A stretch of 64,000 nt of DNA from Pseudomonas putida (GCF_002025705.1 NZ_CP018846.1:5385501-5449500); one strand, 5' to 3'. Positions 1 to 8,956 are shown, numbered from the stretch's first letter. Numbers and translations are program-made. Notes: a model not told the origin generated them from the sequence alone.

Positions 1-1041
1 ATGCAAGGTGACGCCGGCCAGAGCCTCTTCCGGGGTCATGCGGAACAGCGTGCAGCCCATGTTCAGCATCAGGCGCAGCGACAAGCCTGGCGAGGTACCT
101 GGGTTGAGGTCGCTGGCCAAGGCAATCTTCACGCCGTGGTGGCGCAGCGCATCCATCGGCGGCAGCTGGGTTTCGCGCAGGAAATAGAAGGCACCCGGCA
201 ACAGCACGGCGACCGTGCCGGCGGCGGCCATGGCAATCGCGTCTTCTTCGGTCATGAACTCCAGGTGGTCGGCCGACAACGCCTGGTAGCGTGCTGCCAG
301 GCTGGAACCATGCAGCGAAGACAGCTGCTCGGCATGCAGCTTCACTGGCAGGCCCAGTTCTTGCGCCTTGATGAACACCTTTTCGACCTGTGCCGGGGAG
401 AACGCCAGGTGCTCGCAGAAGGCGTCCACCGCATCCACCAGGCCTTCAGCGGCCAAAGCTGGCAGCATCTCGTCACAGATGTGCGCAATGTAGTCGTCCG
501 CCCGGCCGGCGTATTCCGGCGGCAAGGCATGGGCTGCCAGGCAGGTGGCGCGCACCGCCAGCGGCAGCTCGTCGGCCAGGCGCCGGGCCACGCGTAGCAT
601 CTTGCGCTCGTTGGCCAGGTCCAGGCCATAGCCGGACTTGACCTCAAGGGTGGTCACGCCATCACGCATCAACGCCTGGACCCGCTGGCGAGCACTGGCG
701 AACAGCTCATCCTCGCTGGCCGCGCGGGTGGCCCGCACGGTGCTGGCGATACCGCCGCCCTGGGCGGCAATCTCGGCATAGCTGACGCCCTGCAGGCGCT
801 GCTCGAACTCGCCGCTGCGGTTGCCACCGAACACCGCATGGGTGTGGCAGTCAATCAGCCCTGGGGTGACCCAGGCGCCGCCCAGGTCCACCGTGCGGTC
901 AACGTCGAACGGCTGCAACTCGGCACGCGGGCCAATCCACTCGATAAGCCCGGCACAGGTGACGATGGCCGCATCCTCGATGATCGAGTAACGGCCCTCG
1001 GCCATGGTTGCCGCGTGGCAGTGCTGCCAGAGGGTTCTCAT
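1..1041 (-). CDS. hutI: Imidazolonepropionase HutI (partial, C-terminus outside window)
   Basis: Third enzyme of histidine breakdown: hydrolyses 4-imidazolone-5-propionate to N-formimino-L-glutamate in the cytoplasm. The minus-strand frame is open from an ATG at 1041 to the window edge, giving 347 residues; the family is about 400 long, so some 50 C-terminal residues are missing. The amidohydrolase metal motif DCHTHAVFGG is at residues 64-73, followed by VKSGYGLDL, KLHAEQLSS and ASDLNPGTSPG, all typical of HutI. An AAGGAG ribosome site precedes the ATG. It lies 15 bases behind the permease gene and is read with it. Identification is firm; only the end is unseen. Confidence 0.96.
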   Translation of the reverse strand, partial: MRTLWQHCHAATMAEGRYSIIEDAAIVTCAGLIEWIGPRAELQPFDVDRTVDLGGAWVTPGLIDCHTHAVFGGNRSGEFEQRLQGVSYAEIAAQGGGIASTVRATRAASEDELFASARQRVQALMRDGVTTLEVKSGYGLDLANERKMLRVARRLADELPLAVRATCLAAHALPPEYAGRADDYIAHICDEMLPALAAEGLVDAVDAFCEHLAFSPAQVEKVFIKAQELGLPVKLHAEQLSSLHGSSLAARYQALSADHLEFMTEEDAIAMAAAGTVAVLLPGAFYFLRETQLPPMDALRHHGVKIALASDLNPGTSPGLSLRLMLNMGCTLFRMTPEEALAGVTLH

Positions 1042-1056
1042 GTGCAATCTCCTTGA

Positions 1057-2448
1057 CTAGCGGTGCAGCTCGACCGGGACGTGCTTGCCTGCGCGCGGCT
1101 TGCACCACAGCAGGTAGGACGCCACCAGGAACACCACCCAGACCACACCGACCAGCAAGGCCGCCTGGGTATCCGGGAAGTAACCGAGCACACCGAAAAT
1201 GAACACCATGAAGGCAATGGCCATGGCCGGGCCATAGGGCCAGAACGGTACCGGGAACTTCAGCTGGGCCGCCTCTTCACGGCTCATGCTGCGGCGCATG
1301 GCCACCTGGGTGACCAGGATCATCAGCCACACCCAAACGGTGGCGAAGGTAGCGATGGATGCGATCAGCAGGAACACGTTTTCCGGGATCAGGTAGTTGA
1401 GCAACACCCCGACCAGCAACGCCGCGCCCATCACCACCACGGTCATCCATGGCACACCGTGCTTGGACAACTTGCCAAAACTGCGCGGCGCGTGGCCTTG
1501 CTGGGCCAGGCCATACATCATGCGGCCGGCACCGAAGATATCGCTGTTGATTGCCGAAATCGCGGCCGAGATCACCACGATGTTCAGCACGGCAGCAGCC
1601 GAGCCAATGCCCAGGTGGCTGAAGATCTGCACGAACGGGCTGCCTTCGCTGCCGATTTGCGGCCACGGGTACAGGCACATCAGCACGAACAGGGTGAGCA
1701 CGTAGAACAGCAGGATGCGCAGGGGCACGGCGTTGATCGCCTTGGGGATGACGCGCTGCGGGTCCTTGGCTTCACCGGCGGTGACACCGATGATCTCGAT
1801 GCCACCGAAGGCGAACATCACCACGGCGAAGGAGGCGATCAGGCCGCCGATGCCATTGGGCATGAAGCCGCCATGCTCGATCAGGTTACTGATGCCCACG
1901 GCATGTTCGCCACTCACCTGGCTGAAGCCGAAAGCCATGATGCCGAGGCCGGCCAGGATCATCGCCACGATGGCGCCTACCTTGAGCAGCGACAGCCAGA
2001 ATTCCATTTCGCCGAAGACCTTGACGTTGCACAGGTTGAGGCCGCCGATCACGAAGACGATGCCCAGCACCCAGATCCAGCGGGCCACTTCGGGGAACCA
2101 GAAGCCCATGTAGATACCGAAGGCGGTGATGTCGGCGATGGCGACGATGACCATCTCGAAGGCGTAGGTCCAGCCGAGGATGAAGCCGGCCATGGGGCCG
2201 AGGTAGGTGGTGGCATAGTGGCCAAAGGAGCCGGCCACCGGGTTGTGCACGGCCATTTCGCCGAGGGCGCGCATGACCATGAACACCGCAGCGCCGCCGA
2301 TCAGGTAGGCCAGCAGCACAGCCGGGCCGGCCATCTGGATGGCCGAGGCGGAGCCGTAGAACAGGCCGGTGCCGATGGCAGAGCCGAGGGCCATGAAACG
2401 GATGTGGCGGGCCGTTAGCCCGCGCTTTAGACCTTGAGCTTGTTGCAT
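1057..2448 (-). CDS. hutT: APC-family amino acid permease of the hut cluster (HutT-like, probable histidine uptake)
   Basis: Inner-membrane proton-coupled amino acid transporter of 463 residues, AAT/ProY/HutT type. The N-terminal signature GSAIGTGLFYG (residues 22-32) and about 12 hydrophobic segments are visible, as is the GEMAVHNPVAGSF block common to this subfamily. Its place between hutH and hutI argues for histidine as substrate; in P. fluorescens a transporter of this family in the hut locus carries histidine. The sequence alone does not exclude proline or urocanate. Start is the ATG at 2448, preceded by TAAGGACGTGAC. Just upstream is an AAAAACAA run that resembles a Crc/Hfq target (see findings). 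Confidence 0.9.
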   Translation of the reverse strand: MQQAQGLKRGLTARHIRFMALGSAIGTGLFYGSASAIQMAGPAVLLAYLIGGAAVFMVMRALGEMAVHNPVAGSFGHYATTYLGPMAGFILGWTYAFEMVIVAIADITAFGIYMGFWFPEVARWIWVLGIVFVIGGLNLCNVKVFGEMEFWLSLLKVGAIVAMILAGLGIMAFGFSQVSGEHAVGISNLIEHGGFMPNGIGGLIASFAVVMFAFGGIEIIGVTAGEAKDPQRVIPKAINAVPLRILLFYVLTLFVLMCLYPWPQIGSEGSPFVQIFSHLGIGSAAAVLNIVVISAAISAINSDIFGAGRMMYGLAQQGHAPRSFGKLSKHGVPWMTVVVMGAALLVGVLLNYLIPENVFLLIASIATFATVWVWLMILVTQVAMRRSMSREEAAQLKFPVPFWPYGPAMAIAFMVFIFGVLGYFPDTQAALLVGVVWVVFLVASYLLWCKPRAGKHVPVELHR

Positions 2449-2486
2449 GTCACGTCCTTAAATTGTTTTTGTGGTCGTGAGGTCGA

Positions 2487-2612
2487 TGGGGGCTGCCTTG
2501 CAGCCCATTCGCGGGCAAGCCCGCTCCCACAGGGACTGCACAAACCTTGAAGGCTGCGGTACTCATTGTGGGAGCGGGCTTGCCCGCGATGGGCCGCGAA
2601 GCGGCCCCAGGG
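2487..2612. repeat. REP pair (BIME) between hutT and hutH
   Basis: Two inverted copies of a P. putida-type REP. The left copy (about 2487-2533) holds GCGGGCAAGCCCGCTCCCAC and the right copy (about 2568-2612) its complement, each flanked by a small GGGCTGC/GCAGCCC or GGGCCGC/GCGGCCC hairpin. It lies inside the hut transcription unit and could lower or stabilise the downstream message. Confidence 0.85.
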
Positions 2613-2615
2613 GCG

Positions 2616-4148
2616 TCAGAGGCTAGGCAGGACACCAACAGGCAGCAGCCCGGTCAGGCTACCCTTGGCCAGCAGCTCGACGGCTGCCTCGATGTCCGGC
2701 GCGAAGAAGCGGTCACGGTCATAGTGCGGCACTTCACGGCGCAGCGCCTGGCGCGCCTGCTCCAGCTTCGCCGAAGTCTTCAGGCCTTTGCGCAGGTCCA
2801 GCCCCTGACACGCACCCAGCCATTCGATGGCCAGCACGCCACGGGTGTTCTCAGCCATTTCCCACAGGCGCTTGCCAGCGGCAGGGGCCATCGACACGTG
2901 GTCTTCCTGGTTGGCCGAGGTCGGCAGGCTATCGACACTGTGCGGGTGCGACAAGGCCTTGTTCTCGCTGGCCAGGGCGGCAGCGGTGACCTGGGCGATC
3001 ATGAAGCCGGAGTTCACCCCACCGTTTTCCACCAGGAATGGCGGCAGCTGGGACATGTGCTTGTCCATCATCAGCGAGATGCGGCGCTCGCTCAGCGAAC
3101 CGATTTCGGCGATCGCCAGGGCGATGTTGTCGGCGGCCATGGCCACCGGCTCGGCGTGGAAGTTGCCACCGGAAATCACGTCACCTTCGGCAGCGAACAC
3201 CAATGGGTTGTCCGACACGGCGTTGGCCTCGATGCCCAGCACCTCGGCAGCCTGGCGGATCTGGGTCAGGCAGGCGCCCATGACCTGCGGCTGGCAGCGC
3301 AGCGAGTATGGGTCCTGGACCTTGTCGCAGTTCTTGTGCGATAGCGACACTTCGCTGGAGTCGCCCAGCAGGTCACGGAAGCACGCGGCGGTGTCGATCT
3401 GGCCACGCTGGCCACGCACTTCGTGAATGCGTGCATCGAACGGCGAACGCGAACCCAGCGCAGCTTCGACGCTCAGGCCACCACAGGCGATAGCGGCGGC
3501 ATACAGGTCTTCGGCGTGGAACAGGCCACGCAGGGCGTAGGCAGTAGATGCCTGGGTGCCATTGAGCAGGGCCAGGCCCTCTTTGGCGGCCAGGGTCAGC
3601 GGCTCGAGGCCGGCGATGGCCAGGGCTTCGGTAGCCGGCAGCCACTGGCCCTGGTAACGCGCCTTGCCTTCACCGAGCAATACCAGCGACATGTGCGCCA
3701 GTGGTGCCAGGTCGCCAGAAGCGCCTACCGAGCCCTTGAGCGGGATGTGTGGGTAGACTTCGGCGTTCACCAGGGCGATCAGCGCATCGATGACCTTGCG
3801 GCGGATACCGGAGAAACCACGGCTGAGGCTGTTGATCTTGAGGACCATGATCAGCCGCACCAGCGCGTCGTCCAGCGGCGCGCCGATACCGGCGGCGTGG
3901 GACAGCACCAGCGAACGCTGCAGGTTCTCGAGGTCGTGGCTGGCGATACGGGTCGAGGCCAGCAGGCCGAAACCGGTGTTGATGCCGTAGGCGGTACGGT
4001 CTTCGGCAATGATCTGCTCGACGCAGGCAACGCTGGCGTCGATGGCCGGCGCGGCGCTGGCGTCCAGCTGCAGGCGCACGGGCGCGGCATGGATGGCGCG
4101 CAGCTGGGCCAGGGTCAGGGTGCCGGGCTTGAGGGTCAGTTCGGTCAC
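2616..4148 (-). CDS. hutH: Histidine ammonia-lyase HutH
   Basis: First step of histidine breakdown: non-oxidative removal of ammonia giving trans-urocanate. The protein is 510 residues, the exact P. putida HutH length, and contains GSVGASGDLAP with Ala143-Ser144-Gly145 (Ser143 when the initiator Met is not counted), which cyclise to the MIO electrophile. Start: the frame is open further upstream, but a GTG at 4148 preceded by TTGGAGTAGCGAA gives the family length and the N-terminus MTELTLKPGT; the 20 residues upstream have no ribosome site and are unlike the family. It sits 70 bases behind hutU. An AACAACAAG motif lies about 40 bases ahead of the start. Confidence 0.97.
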   Translation of the reverse strand: MTELTLKPGTLTLAQLRAIHAAPVRLQLDASAAPAIDASVACVEQIIAEDRTAYGINTGFGLLASTRIASHDLENLQRSLVLSHAAGIGAPLDDALVRLIMVLKINSLSRGFSGIRRKVIDALIALVNAEVYPHIPLKGSVGASGDLAPLAHMSLVLLGEGKARYQGQWLPATEALAIAGLEPLTLAAKEGLALLNGTQASTAYALRGLFHAEDLYAAAIACGGLSVEAALGSRSPFDARIHEVRGQRGQIDTAACFRDLLGDSSEVSLSHKNCDKVQDPYSLRCQPQVMGACLTQIRQAAEVLGIEANAVSDNPLVFAAEGDVISGGNFHAEPVAMAADNIALAIAEIGSLSERRISLMMDKHMSQLPPFLVENGGVNSGFMIAQVTAAALASENKALSHPHSVDSLPTSANQEDHVSMAPAAGKRLWEMAENTRGVLAIEWLGACQGLDLRKGLKTSAKLEQARQALRREVPHYDRDRFFAPDIEAAVELLAKGSLTGLLPVGVLPSL

Positions 4149-4218
4149 TTCGCTACTCCAATTCTGTCGGGGGCCCGCAGGCCCCTCTTGTTGTTCAGTA
4201 TCACTCAAAGCGCAGCGA

Positions 4219-5892
4219 TCAGCCCGTGATCATTGGCAGGTCGAGGCCCTGCTCCTTGGCGCAGTCGATGGCGATGTCGTAACCGGCATCGGCGTGGCGC
4301 ATCACACCGGTCCCCGGGTCGTTGGTCAGTACGCGAGCAATACGCTCGGCGGCTTCATCGGTACCGTCGCAGACGATGACCATGCCCGAGTGCTGGGAGA
4401 AGCCCATGCCCACGCCGCCGCCATGGTGCAGCGAAACCCAGGTGGCGCCGCCTGCGGTGTTGAGCAGGGCGTTGAGCAGCGGCCAGTCGGATACTGCGTC
4501 GGAGCCGTCGCGCATGGCTTCGGTCTCGCGGTTCGGGCTGGACACGGAACCTGAGTCCAGGTGGTCGCGGCCAATCACCACCGGCGCCGACAGCTCGCCG
4601 CTGCGGACCATTTCGTTGAAGGCCAGGCCCAGCTTGGCGCGCAGGCCCAGGCCAACCCAGCAGATACGTGCCGGCAGGCCCTGGAAGCTGATGCGCTCGC
4701 GGGCCATGTCCAGCCAGCGGTGCAGGTGGGCGTCGTCCGGGATCAGTTCCTTGACCTTGGCGTCGGTCTTGTAGATGTCCTCGGCTTCACCGGACAGCGC
4801 CGCCCAGCGGAACGGGCCGATGCCGCGGCAGAACAGCGGACGGATGTAGGCCGGGACGAAGCCTGGGAAGTCGAACGCGTTGGCCACGCCCTCTTCCTTG
4901 GCCATCTGGCGGATGTTGTTGCCGTAGTCGAAGGTCGGGATGCCCTGCTTCTGGAAGTCGAGCATGGCTTGCACGTGCACGGCCATCGACTGCTTGGCAG
5001 CCTTGACCACAGCAGCAGGCTCGGTCTGCGCGCGGTCACGGTACTGTTCCCAGGTCCAGCCGGCAGGTAGGTAACCGTTGAGCGGATCGTGGGCGCTGGT
5101 CTGGTCGGTGACCATGTCCGGGCGCACGCCACGCTTGACCAGCTCTGGCAGGATTTCGGCGGCGTTGCCGTGCAGGGCGATGGAGATCGCCTTGCCTTCG
5201 GCGGTGTACTTGGCAATGCGCGCCAGGGCGTCGTCGAGGTCTTTGGCCTGCTCGTCGACGTAGCGGGTTTCCAGACGGAAGTCGATGCGGCTCTGCTGGC
5301 ATTCGATGTTCAGCGAGCAGGCACCGGCCAGGGTTGCGGCCAGCGGCTGGGCGCCGCCCATGCCGCCGAGGCCGGCGGTCAGTACCCATTTGCCTTTCAG
5401 GCTACCGCCGTAGTGCTGGCGACCGGCTTCGACGAAGGTTTCGTAGGTGCCCTGGACGATGCCCTGGCTGCCGATGTAGATCCAGCTGCCGGCGGTCATC
5501 TGGCCGTACATGGCCAGGCCCTTGGCGTCCAGTTCGTTGAAGTGTTCCCAGTTGGCCCAGTGCGGCACCAGGTTGGAGTTGGCGATCAGTACGCGCGGGG
5601 CGTTGCTGTGGGTCTTGAACACGCCGACCGGCTTGCCCGACTGCACCAGCAGGGTTTCGTCGTCTTCCAGGCGGGTCAGGGTTTCGACGATCTTGTCGTA
5701 GCAGGCCCAGTTGCGCGCGGCGCGACCGATGCCACCATACACCACCAGCTCTTTCGGGTTTTCCGCGACCTGCGGGTCGAGGTTGTTCATCAGCATGCGC
5801 AGTGGCGCTTCGGTCAGCCAGCTTTTGGCGGTCAGCTTGTTGCCACGTGGGGCACGGATTTCAACGTCACGGTATTTGTTGTTGTCGGTCAC
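4219..5892 (-). CDS. hutU: Urocanate hydratase HutU
   Basis: Second step: converts urocanate to 4-imidazolone-5-propionate using tightly bound NAD+. The protein is 557 residues, the family length, with the dinucleotide-binding stretch GLGGMGGAQP and the DQTSAHDPLNGY and FDYGNNIRQMA blocks of urocanases. The start is GTG at 5892, preceded by GAGGACCTTCCC; the frame continues upstream to 6075 but that part is non-coding leader and contains the HutC-type operator, so the longer reading is rejected. It is the first gene of the hutU-hutH-hutT-hutI run. Confidence 0.97.
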   Translation of the reverse strand: MTDNNKYRDVEIRAPRGNKLTAKSWLTEAPLRMLMNNLDPQVAENPKELVVYGGIGRAARNWACYDKIVETLTRLEDDETLLVQSGKPVGVFKTHSNAPRVLIANSNLVPHWANWEHFNELDAKGLAMYGQMTAGSWIYIGSQGIVQGTYETFVEAGRQHYGGSLKGKWVLTAGLGGMGGAQPLAATLAGACSLNIECQQSRIDFRLETRYVDEQAKDLDDALARIAKYTAEGKAISIALHGNAAEILPELVKRGVRPDMVTDQTSAHDPLNGYLPAGWTWEQYRDRAQTEPAAVVKAAKQSMAVHVQAMLDFQKQGIPTFDYGNNIRQMAKEEGVANAFDFPGFVPAYIRPLFCRGIGPFRWAALSGEAEDIYKTDAKVKELIPDDAHLHRWLDMARERISFQGLPARICWVGLGLRAKLGLAFNEMVRSGELSAPVVIGRDHLDSGSVSSPNRETEAMRDGSDAVSDWPLLNALLNTAGGATWVSLHHGGGVGMGFSQHSGMVIVCDGTDEAAERIARVLTNDPGTGVMRHADAGYDIAIDCAKEQGLDLPMITG

Positions 5893-5956
5893 GGGAAGGT
5901 CCTCGGCGGTTGTCCGCGGGCAGATGTGTCGTGGTCGATATACAAACACATCTTTA

Positions 5957-5970
5957 CTTGTATGTACAAG
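5957..5970. promoter_or_regulatory. HutC-type operator upstream of hutU
   Basis: The palindrome CTTGTATGTACAAG has 6-base arms and a 2-base centre and sits 65-78 bases ahead of the hutU start. It has the TGTA-N-TACA layout bound by GntR/HutC repressors and resembles the site before hutF at 7518-7531. A related TATACAA half-site lies at 5938-5944. Repression relieved by urocanate is the known behaviour of HutC; binding here is inferred. Confidence 0.75.
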
Positions 5971-6020
5971 CATGGACAACCAAAAATGTCGGACCACTCC
6001 TCCGAATTCATGAATGCACT

Positions 6021-6125
6021 GGGGCCGCCTTGCGGCCCTTTCGCGACACAAGGCCGCTCCTACAGGAAATTGCATTCACCTGTAGGAGCGGCCTTGTGTC
6101 GCGAAAGGACTGCGCAGCAGCCCCA
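6021..6125. repeat. REP pair between hutU leader and hutD
   Basis: Two inverted REP copies of the TCGCGACACAAGGCCGCTCC subtype, each with a GGGCCGC-type outer hairpin, separated by about 15 bases. Together they can form one long stem. It lies upstream of the hutU promoter region and downstream of hutD, consistent with a boundary between the two transcription units. Confidence 0.85.
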
Positions 6126-6131
6126 GCTATC

Positions 6132-6704
6132 TCAATGTGAAATAAGCTCGATCAGGCAGAACCGCCCCTGTACATCCAGCCCGAGCAATTCATCATTGCC
6201 CTCAACCCGCAGGCAGTCATACAACCCAAGCCGCTGCATATCGTGCCCAGCAATTGCCACTTCAACTTGCCCGCTGGCAGCAAACAGCAACACCGTCGAC
6301 GCCGAGCTGTACAAACGGCTGGTACCGTCAAACCACTGCAAGCGCGCGCGATAGCGCTGCGGCGCGTAGATCAGGTTGAAATCGCGGATCGCCCCACCGA
6401 GCAGGTTGCAACTGACCTGGCTCTCGCCACTGAAGGCAAACGCATCGAACGGCAGCAATGGCCGGCTGGCCTGGCCGTCGACCAGCAGACGCATGCCATC
6501 GCCCTGCAGCACACTGATGATCCGCTGGTAACCGGCGAACACGGAAAACCCGCCCGACTCCTCGATATCGGCAATCGAAAGGCGCCAGCCGAAGCCATCG
6601 AGCCCCTCGCCGTTGTCGCGGGTGATCTCCTCGGTGAAGCCGCCACCGTTTTTCCAGGGCATACGCGGGTAATCCTGCGCACGCAGCAACTGCAACTGAG
6701 TCAT
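6132..6704 (-). CDS. hutD: HutD family protein
   Basis: 190-residue HutD of the cupin-like fold, recognisable by MPWKNGGGFTEEITRD near the start and GFGWRLSIADIEESGGFS. The biochemical role is not settled; in P. fluorescens HutD is reported to affect fitness on histidine, perhaps by limiting the upper level of hut activity. Its ATG overlaps the hutC stop in an ATGA arrangement, so the two are co-transcribed and probably translationally coupled, which supports a regulatory or governing role rather than a catalytic one. Confidence 0.92.
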   Translation of the reverse strand: MTQLQLLRAQDYPRMPWKNGGGFTEEITRDNGEGLDGFGWRLSIADIEESGGFSVFAGYQRIISVLQGDGMRLLVDGQASRPLLPFDAFAFSGESQVSCNLLGGAIRDFNLIYAPQRYRARLQWFDGTSRLYSSASTVLLFAASGQVEVAIAGHDMQRLGLYDCLRVEGNDELLGLDVQGRFCLIELISH

Positions 6705-7447
6705 TTACTGAAACGTCCTTCAAGGCGGTGACGGGAACCGGGGTGAATCAGCCGCGCAGCGGTCACTGGCTGGCGACCGGACCAGGTGCGACGGCGGATC
6801 AGCAGGCAGGGTTCGCCGCGCTCGATCTGCAACAGGCGACACTCTTCGGGCTCGGCAAGAATTGCCTCGACCACGTGCTCGCCCTCGGTCAGCGGCGCAA
6901 CCTGGGACAGGTAGGCGTAAGGCGTCTGCCGGGTGAAGTCCTGCTTGAGGTAGTCGGGGGCGATGGCCGCGTTGACATAACGATCCTCGATCTGCACCGG
7001 CACGCCATTCTCGTAATGCACGATCAACGAGTGGAATACCCGCTGCCCTTCACGCATGTCCAGGGCCAGGGCGCGCTCGGAACCGGCGGCCTCTTCAGCC
7101 AGCTTGATCACCTGGCAGCTATGCTGGTGGCCACGGCCGGCGATCTCGTCGGCAATGTTGTTGACCTCGAACAGCGCCGAGCGGGACTTGGGTTCGGCGA
7201 CGAAGGTGCCAACACCCTGCATGCGCACCAGCAGGCCTTCAGCGGTGAGTTCACGCAAGGCACGGTTGATGGTCATGCGGCTGAAGCCCAGTTCACTGAC
7301 CAGTTCGCTCTCCGAAGGCACCCGGTGATGCGGCGGCCAGCTGCCGTTTTCGATCTGCTGGATGATCATCTGCTTGACCCGGGCATACAGCGGCGCCGGG
7401 CCCTCGCCCATCTGGGCAACCAGCGCGGAGACAGGAGGTGTCGGCAC
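6701..7447 (-). CDS. hutC: Histidine utilisation repressor HutC (GntR family)
   Basis: 248-residue transcription factor with an N-terminal GntR winged helix (RVPSESELVSELGFSRMT, then RALRELTAEGLLVR; residues about 15-80) and a C-terminal UTRA effector domain (about 95-240), the HutC subfamily layout. HutC binds urocanate and then leaves its operators. Start is GTG at 7447 with TAAGGA nine bases ahead. Divergent from hutF across about 110 bases that carry an operator, and overlapping hutD by 4 bases. Confidence 0.95.
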   Translation of the reverse strand: MPTPPVSALVAQMGEGPAPLYARVKQMIIQQIENGSWPPHHRVPSESELVSELGFSRMTINRALRELTAEGLLVRMQGVGTFVAEPKSRSALFEVNNIADEIAGRGHQHSCQVIKLAEEAAGSERALALDMREGQRVFHSLIVHYENGVPVQIEDRYVNAAIAPDYLKQDFTRQTPYAYLSQVAPLTEGEHVVEAILAEPEECRLLQIERGEPCLLIRRRTWSGRQPVTAARLIHPGSRHRLEGRFSK

Positions 7448-7492
7448 GGCGTTGAGTCCTTAGGCAATGGAATGAGCGGTAGCTTGCCGCAG

Positions 7493-7521
7493 TTTACCCG
7501 GCAGGCAAACGCCTGTATATG
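7493..7521 (+). promoter_or_regulatory. Candidate sigma-70 promoter of hutF
   Basis: TTTACC at 7493-7498 and TATATG at 7516-7521 are separated by 17 bases. The -10 box overlaps the left part of the HutC-type site, so a bound repressor would block it. Prediction from sequence only. Confidence 0.5.
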
Positions 7522-7531
7522 TATATACAAG
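7518..7531. promoter_or_regulatory. HutC-type operator between hutC and hutF
   Basis: TATGTATATACAAG: a perfect TGTATATACA palindrome at 7520-7529, with the right arm TACAAG identical to that of the hutU operator. Its place in the divergent region would allow HutC to repress hutF and its own gene together. Confidence 0.7.
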
Positions 7532-7556
7532 TTAAACAATAACAGGATTTTTGCCG

Positions 7557-8921
7557 ATGTCCGCCTATTTCGCCGAACGCGCCCTGCTGCCCACTGGCTG
7601 GGCCAGTAACGTCCGCTTCGAAGTGTCCAGTGACGGCTTGCTCAGCCGGATCGAAGCCGACGCCTCGGCCGACGGCGCCGAACGCCTGGCCGGGCCATTG
7701 CTGCCAGGCATGCCCAACCTGCACTCGCATGCGTTCCAGCGGGCCATGGCGGGGCTGGCGGAAGTCGCGGGCAACCCTAACGACAGCTTCTGGACGTGGC
7801 GCGAGTTGATGTACCGGCTGGTCGGCAAGATCACCCCGGAACAACTGCAGGTAATTGCGCGCCAGCTGTATATCGAGATGCTCAAGGCCGGCTACACCTC
7901 GGTGGCCGAATTCCACTATGTGCACCATGACCAGGCAGGCAAGGCCTATGCCGACCCCGCCGAGCTGTCCCGACGCATCAGTGCGGCCGCAGCCAGCAGC
8001 GGCATCGGCCTGACCTTGCTGCCGGTGCTGTACAGCCACGCAGGCTTCGGCGGCCAGGCACCCAACGAAGGGCAACGGCGCTTCATCAACTCCACCAAAC
8101 AGTACCTGCAACTGCAGGCTCAACTGGCGCCGGTGCTGGCCGCGCAGCCCGCGCAACAGCTGGGCTTGTGCTTCCACTCGCTGCGCGCGGTCACTCCCGG
8201 CCAAATCGCCGACGTGCTGGCTGCCAGCAATCAGCAATGCCCGGTTCATATCCACATCGCCGAACAGCAGAAGGAAGTCGATGACTGCCTGGCCTGGAGC
8301 GGGCTGCGGCCGCTGCAGTGGCTCTATGAACATGTCGATGTGGACCCGCGCTGGTGCCTGGTGCATGCCACCCATGCTGAAGCGGATGAAGTCACGGCCA
8401 TGGCGCGCAGCGGTGCGGTGGCGGGTTTGTGCCTGACCACCGAAGCCAATCTGGGCGATGGTATTTTCCCGGCAGTGGACTTCCTCGCTCAGGGCGGGCG
8501 CATGGGTATTGGCTCGGACAGCCATGTGTCGCTGAGCGTGGTCGAGGAGCTGCGTTGGCTGGAATATGGTCAGCGCCTGCGAGACCAACGGCGCAATCGC
8601 TTGTACCGCGGCGATCAGCCGATGGTCGGGCGCACGCTGTACGACGCGGCACTGGTCGGCGGGGCTCAGGCGCTGGGGCAGCCGATTGGCGAGCTCGCGG
8701 TGGGCAAACGGGCCGACTGGCTGGTGCTGGATGGGCAGGACCCGTATATCGCCATGGCCGAGGGGGACGGGATTCTCAACCGCTGGTTGTTCGCTGGCGG
8801 GGATCGTCAGGTGCGCGACGTGATGGTCAACGGGCAGTGGGTGGTGCGTCAGGGGCAGCATGCCCATGAAGAGGAAAGCCGCCAGGCGTTTGCCGCAGTG
8901 TTGCGAGCGCTACTGAGCTGA
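7557..8921 (+). CDS. hutF: Formimidoylglutamate deiminase HutF
   Basis: Converts N-formimino-L-glutamate to N-formyl-L-glutamate with release of ammonia, the pseudomonad five-step route; the product then goes to HutG outside this window. 454 residues, amidohydrolase fold: HSHAF with metal ligands His56 and His58, then HIHIAEQQKEV, LVHATHAEADE and GIGSDSHVS carrying the later ligands. The ATG at 7557 with AGGA nine bases ahead is chosen over a TTG six bases upstream. An AACAATAACA run directly before the ribosome site looks like a Crc/Hfq CA motif. Transcribed away from hutC. Confidence 0.95.
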   Translation: MSAYFAERALLPTGWASNVRFEVSSDGLLSRIEADASADGAERLAGPLLPGMPNLHSHAFQRAMAGLAEVAGNPNDSFWTWRELMYRLVGKITPEQLQVIARQLYIEMLKAGYTSVAEFHYVHHDQAGKAYADPAELSRRISAAAASSGIGLTLLPVLYSHAGFGGQAPNEGQRRFINSTKQYLQLQAQLAPVLAAQPAQQLGLCFHSLRAVTPGQIADVLAASNQQCPVHIHIAEQQKEVDDCLAWSGLRPLQWLYEHVDVDPRWCLVHATHAEADEVTAMARSGAVAGLCLTTEANLGDGIFPAVDFLAQGGRMGIGSDSHVSLSVVEELRWLEYGQRLRDQRRNRLYRGDQPMVGRTLYDAALVGGAQALGQPIGELAVGKRADWLVLDGQDPYIAMAEGDGILNRWLFAGGDRQVRDVMVNGQWVVRQGQHAHEEESRQAFAAVLRALLS

Positions 8922-8928
8922 ATGCAGA

Positions 8929-8956
8929 GGGGCCGCAATAGCGGCCCCCGTCTTTT
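8929..8956 (+). terminator. Rho-independent terminator of hutF
   Basis: GGGGCCGC-AATA-GCGGCCCC followed by CGTCTTTT, starting 8 bases after the hutF stop. The other strand has no T-run, so it serves hutF only; its T-run touches the 3' end of the opposing lipocalin gene. Confidence 0.85.

Noticed and set aside
4149..4208. Longer HutH start
   Set aside because: The 20 extra residues have no ribosome site and exceed the family length; GTG at 4148 has GGAG correctly placed.
5893..6075. Longer HutU start
   Set aside because: Would place the HutC-type operator inside the gene; GTG at 5892 gives exact family length.
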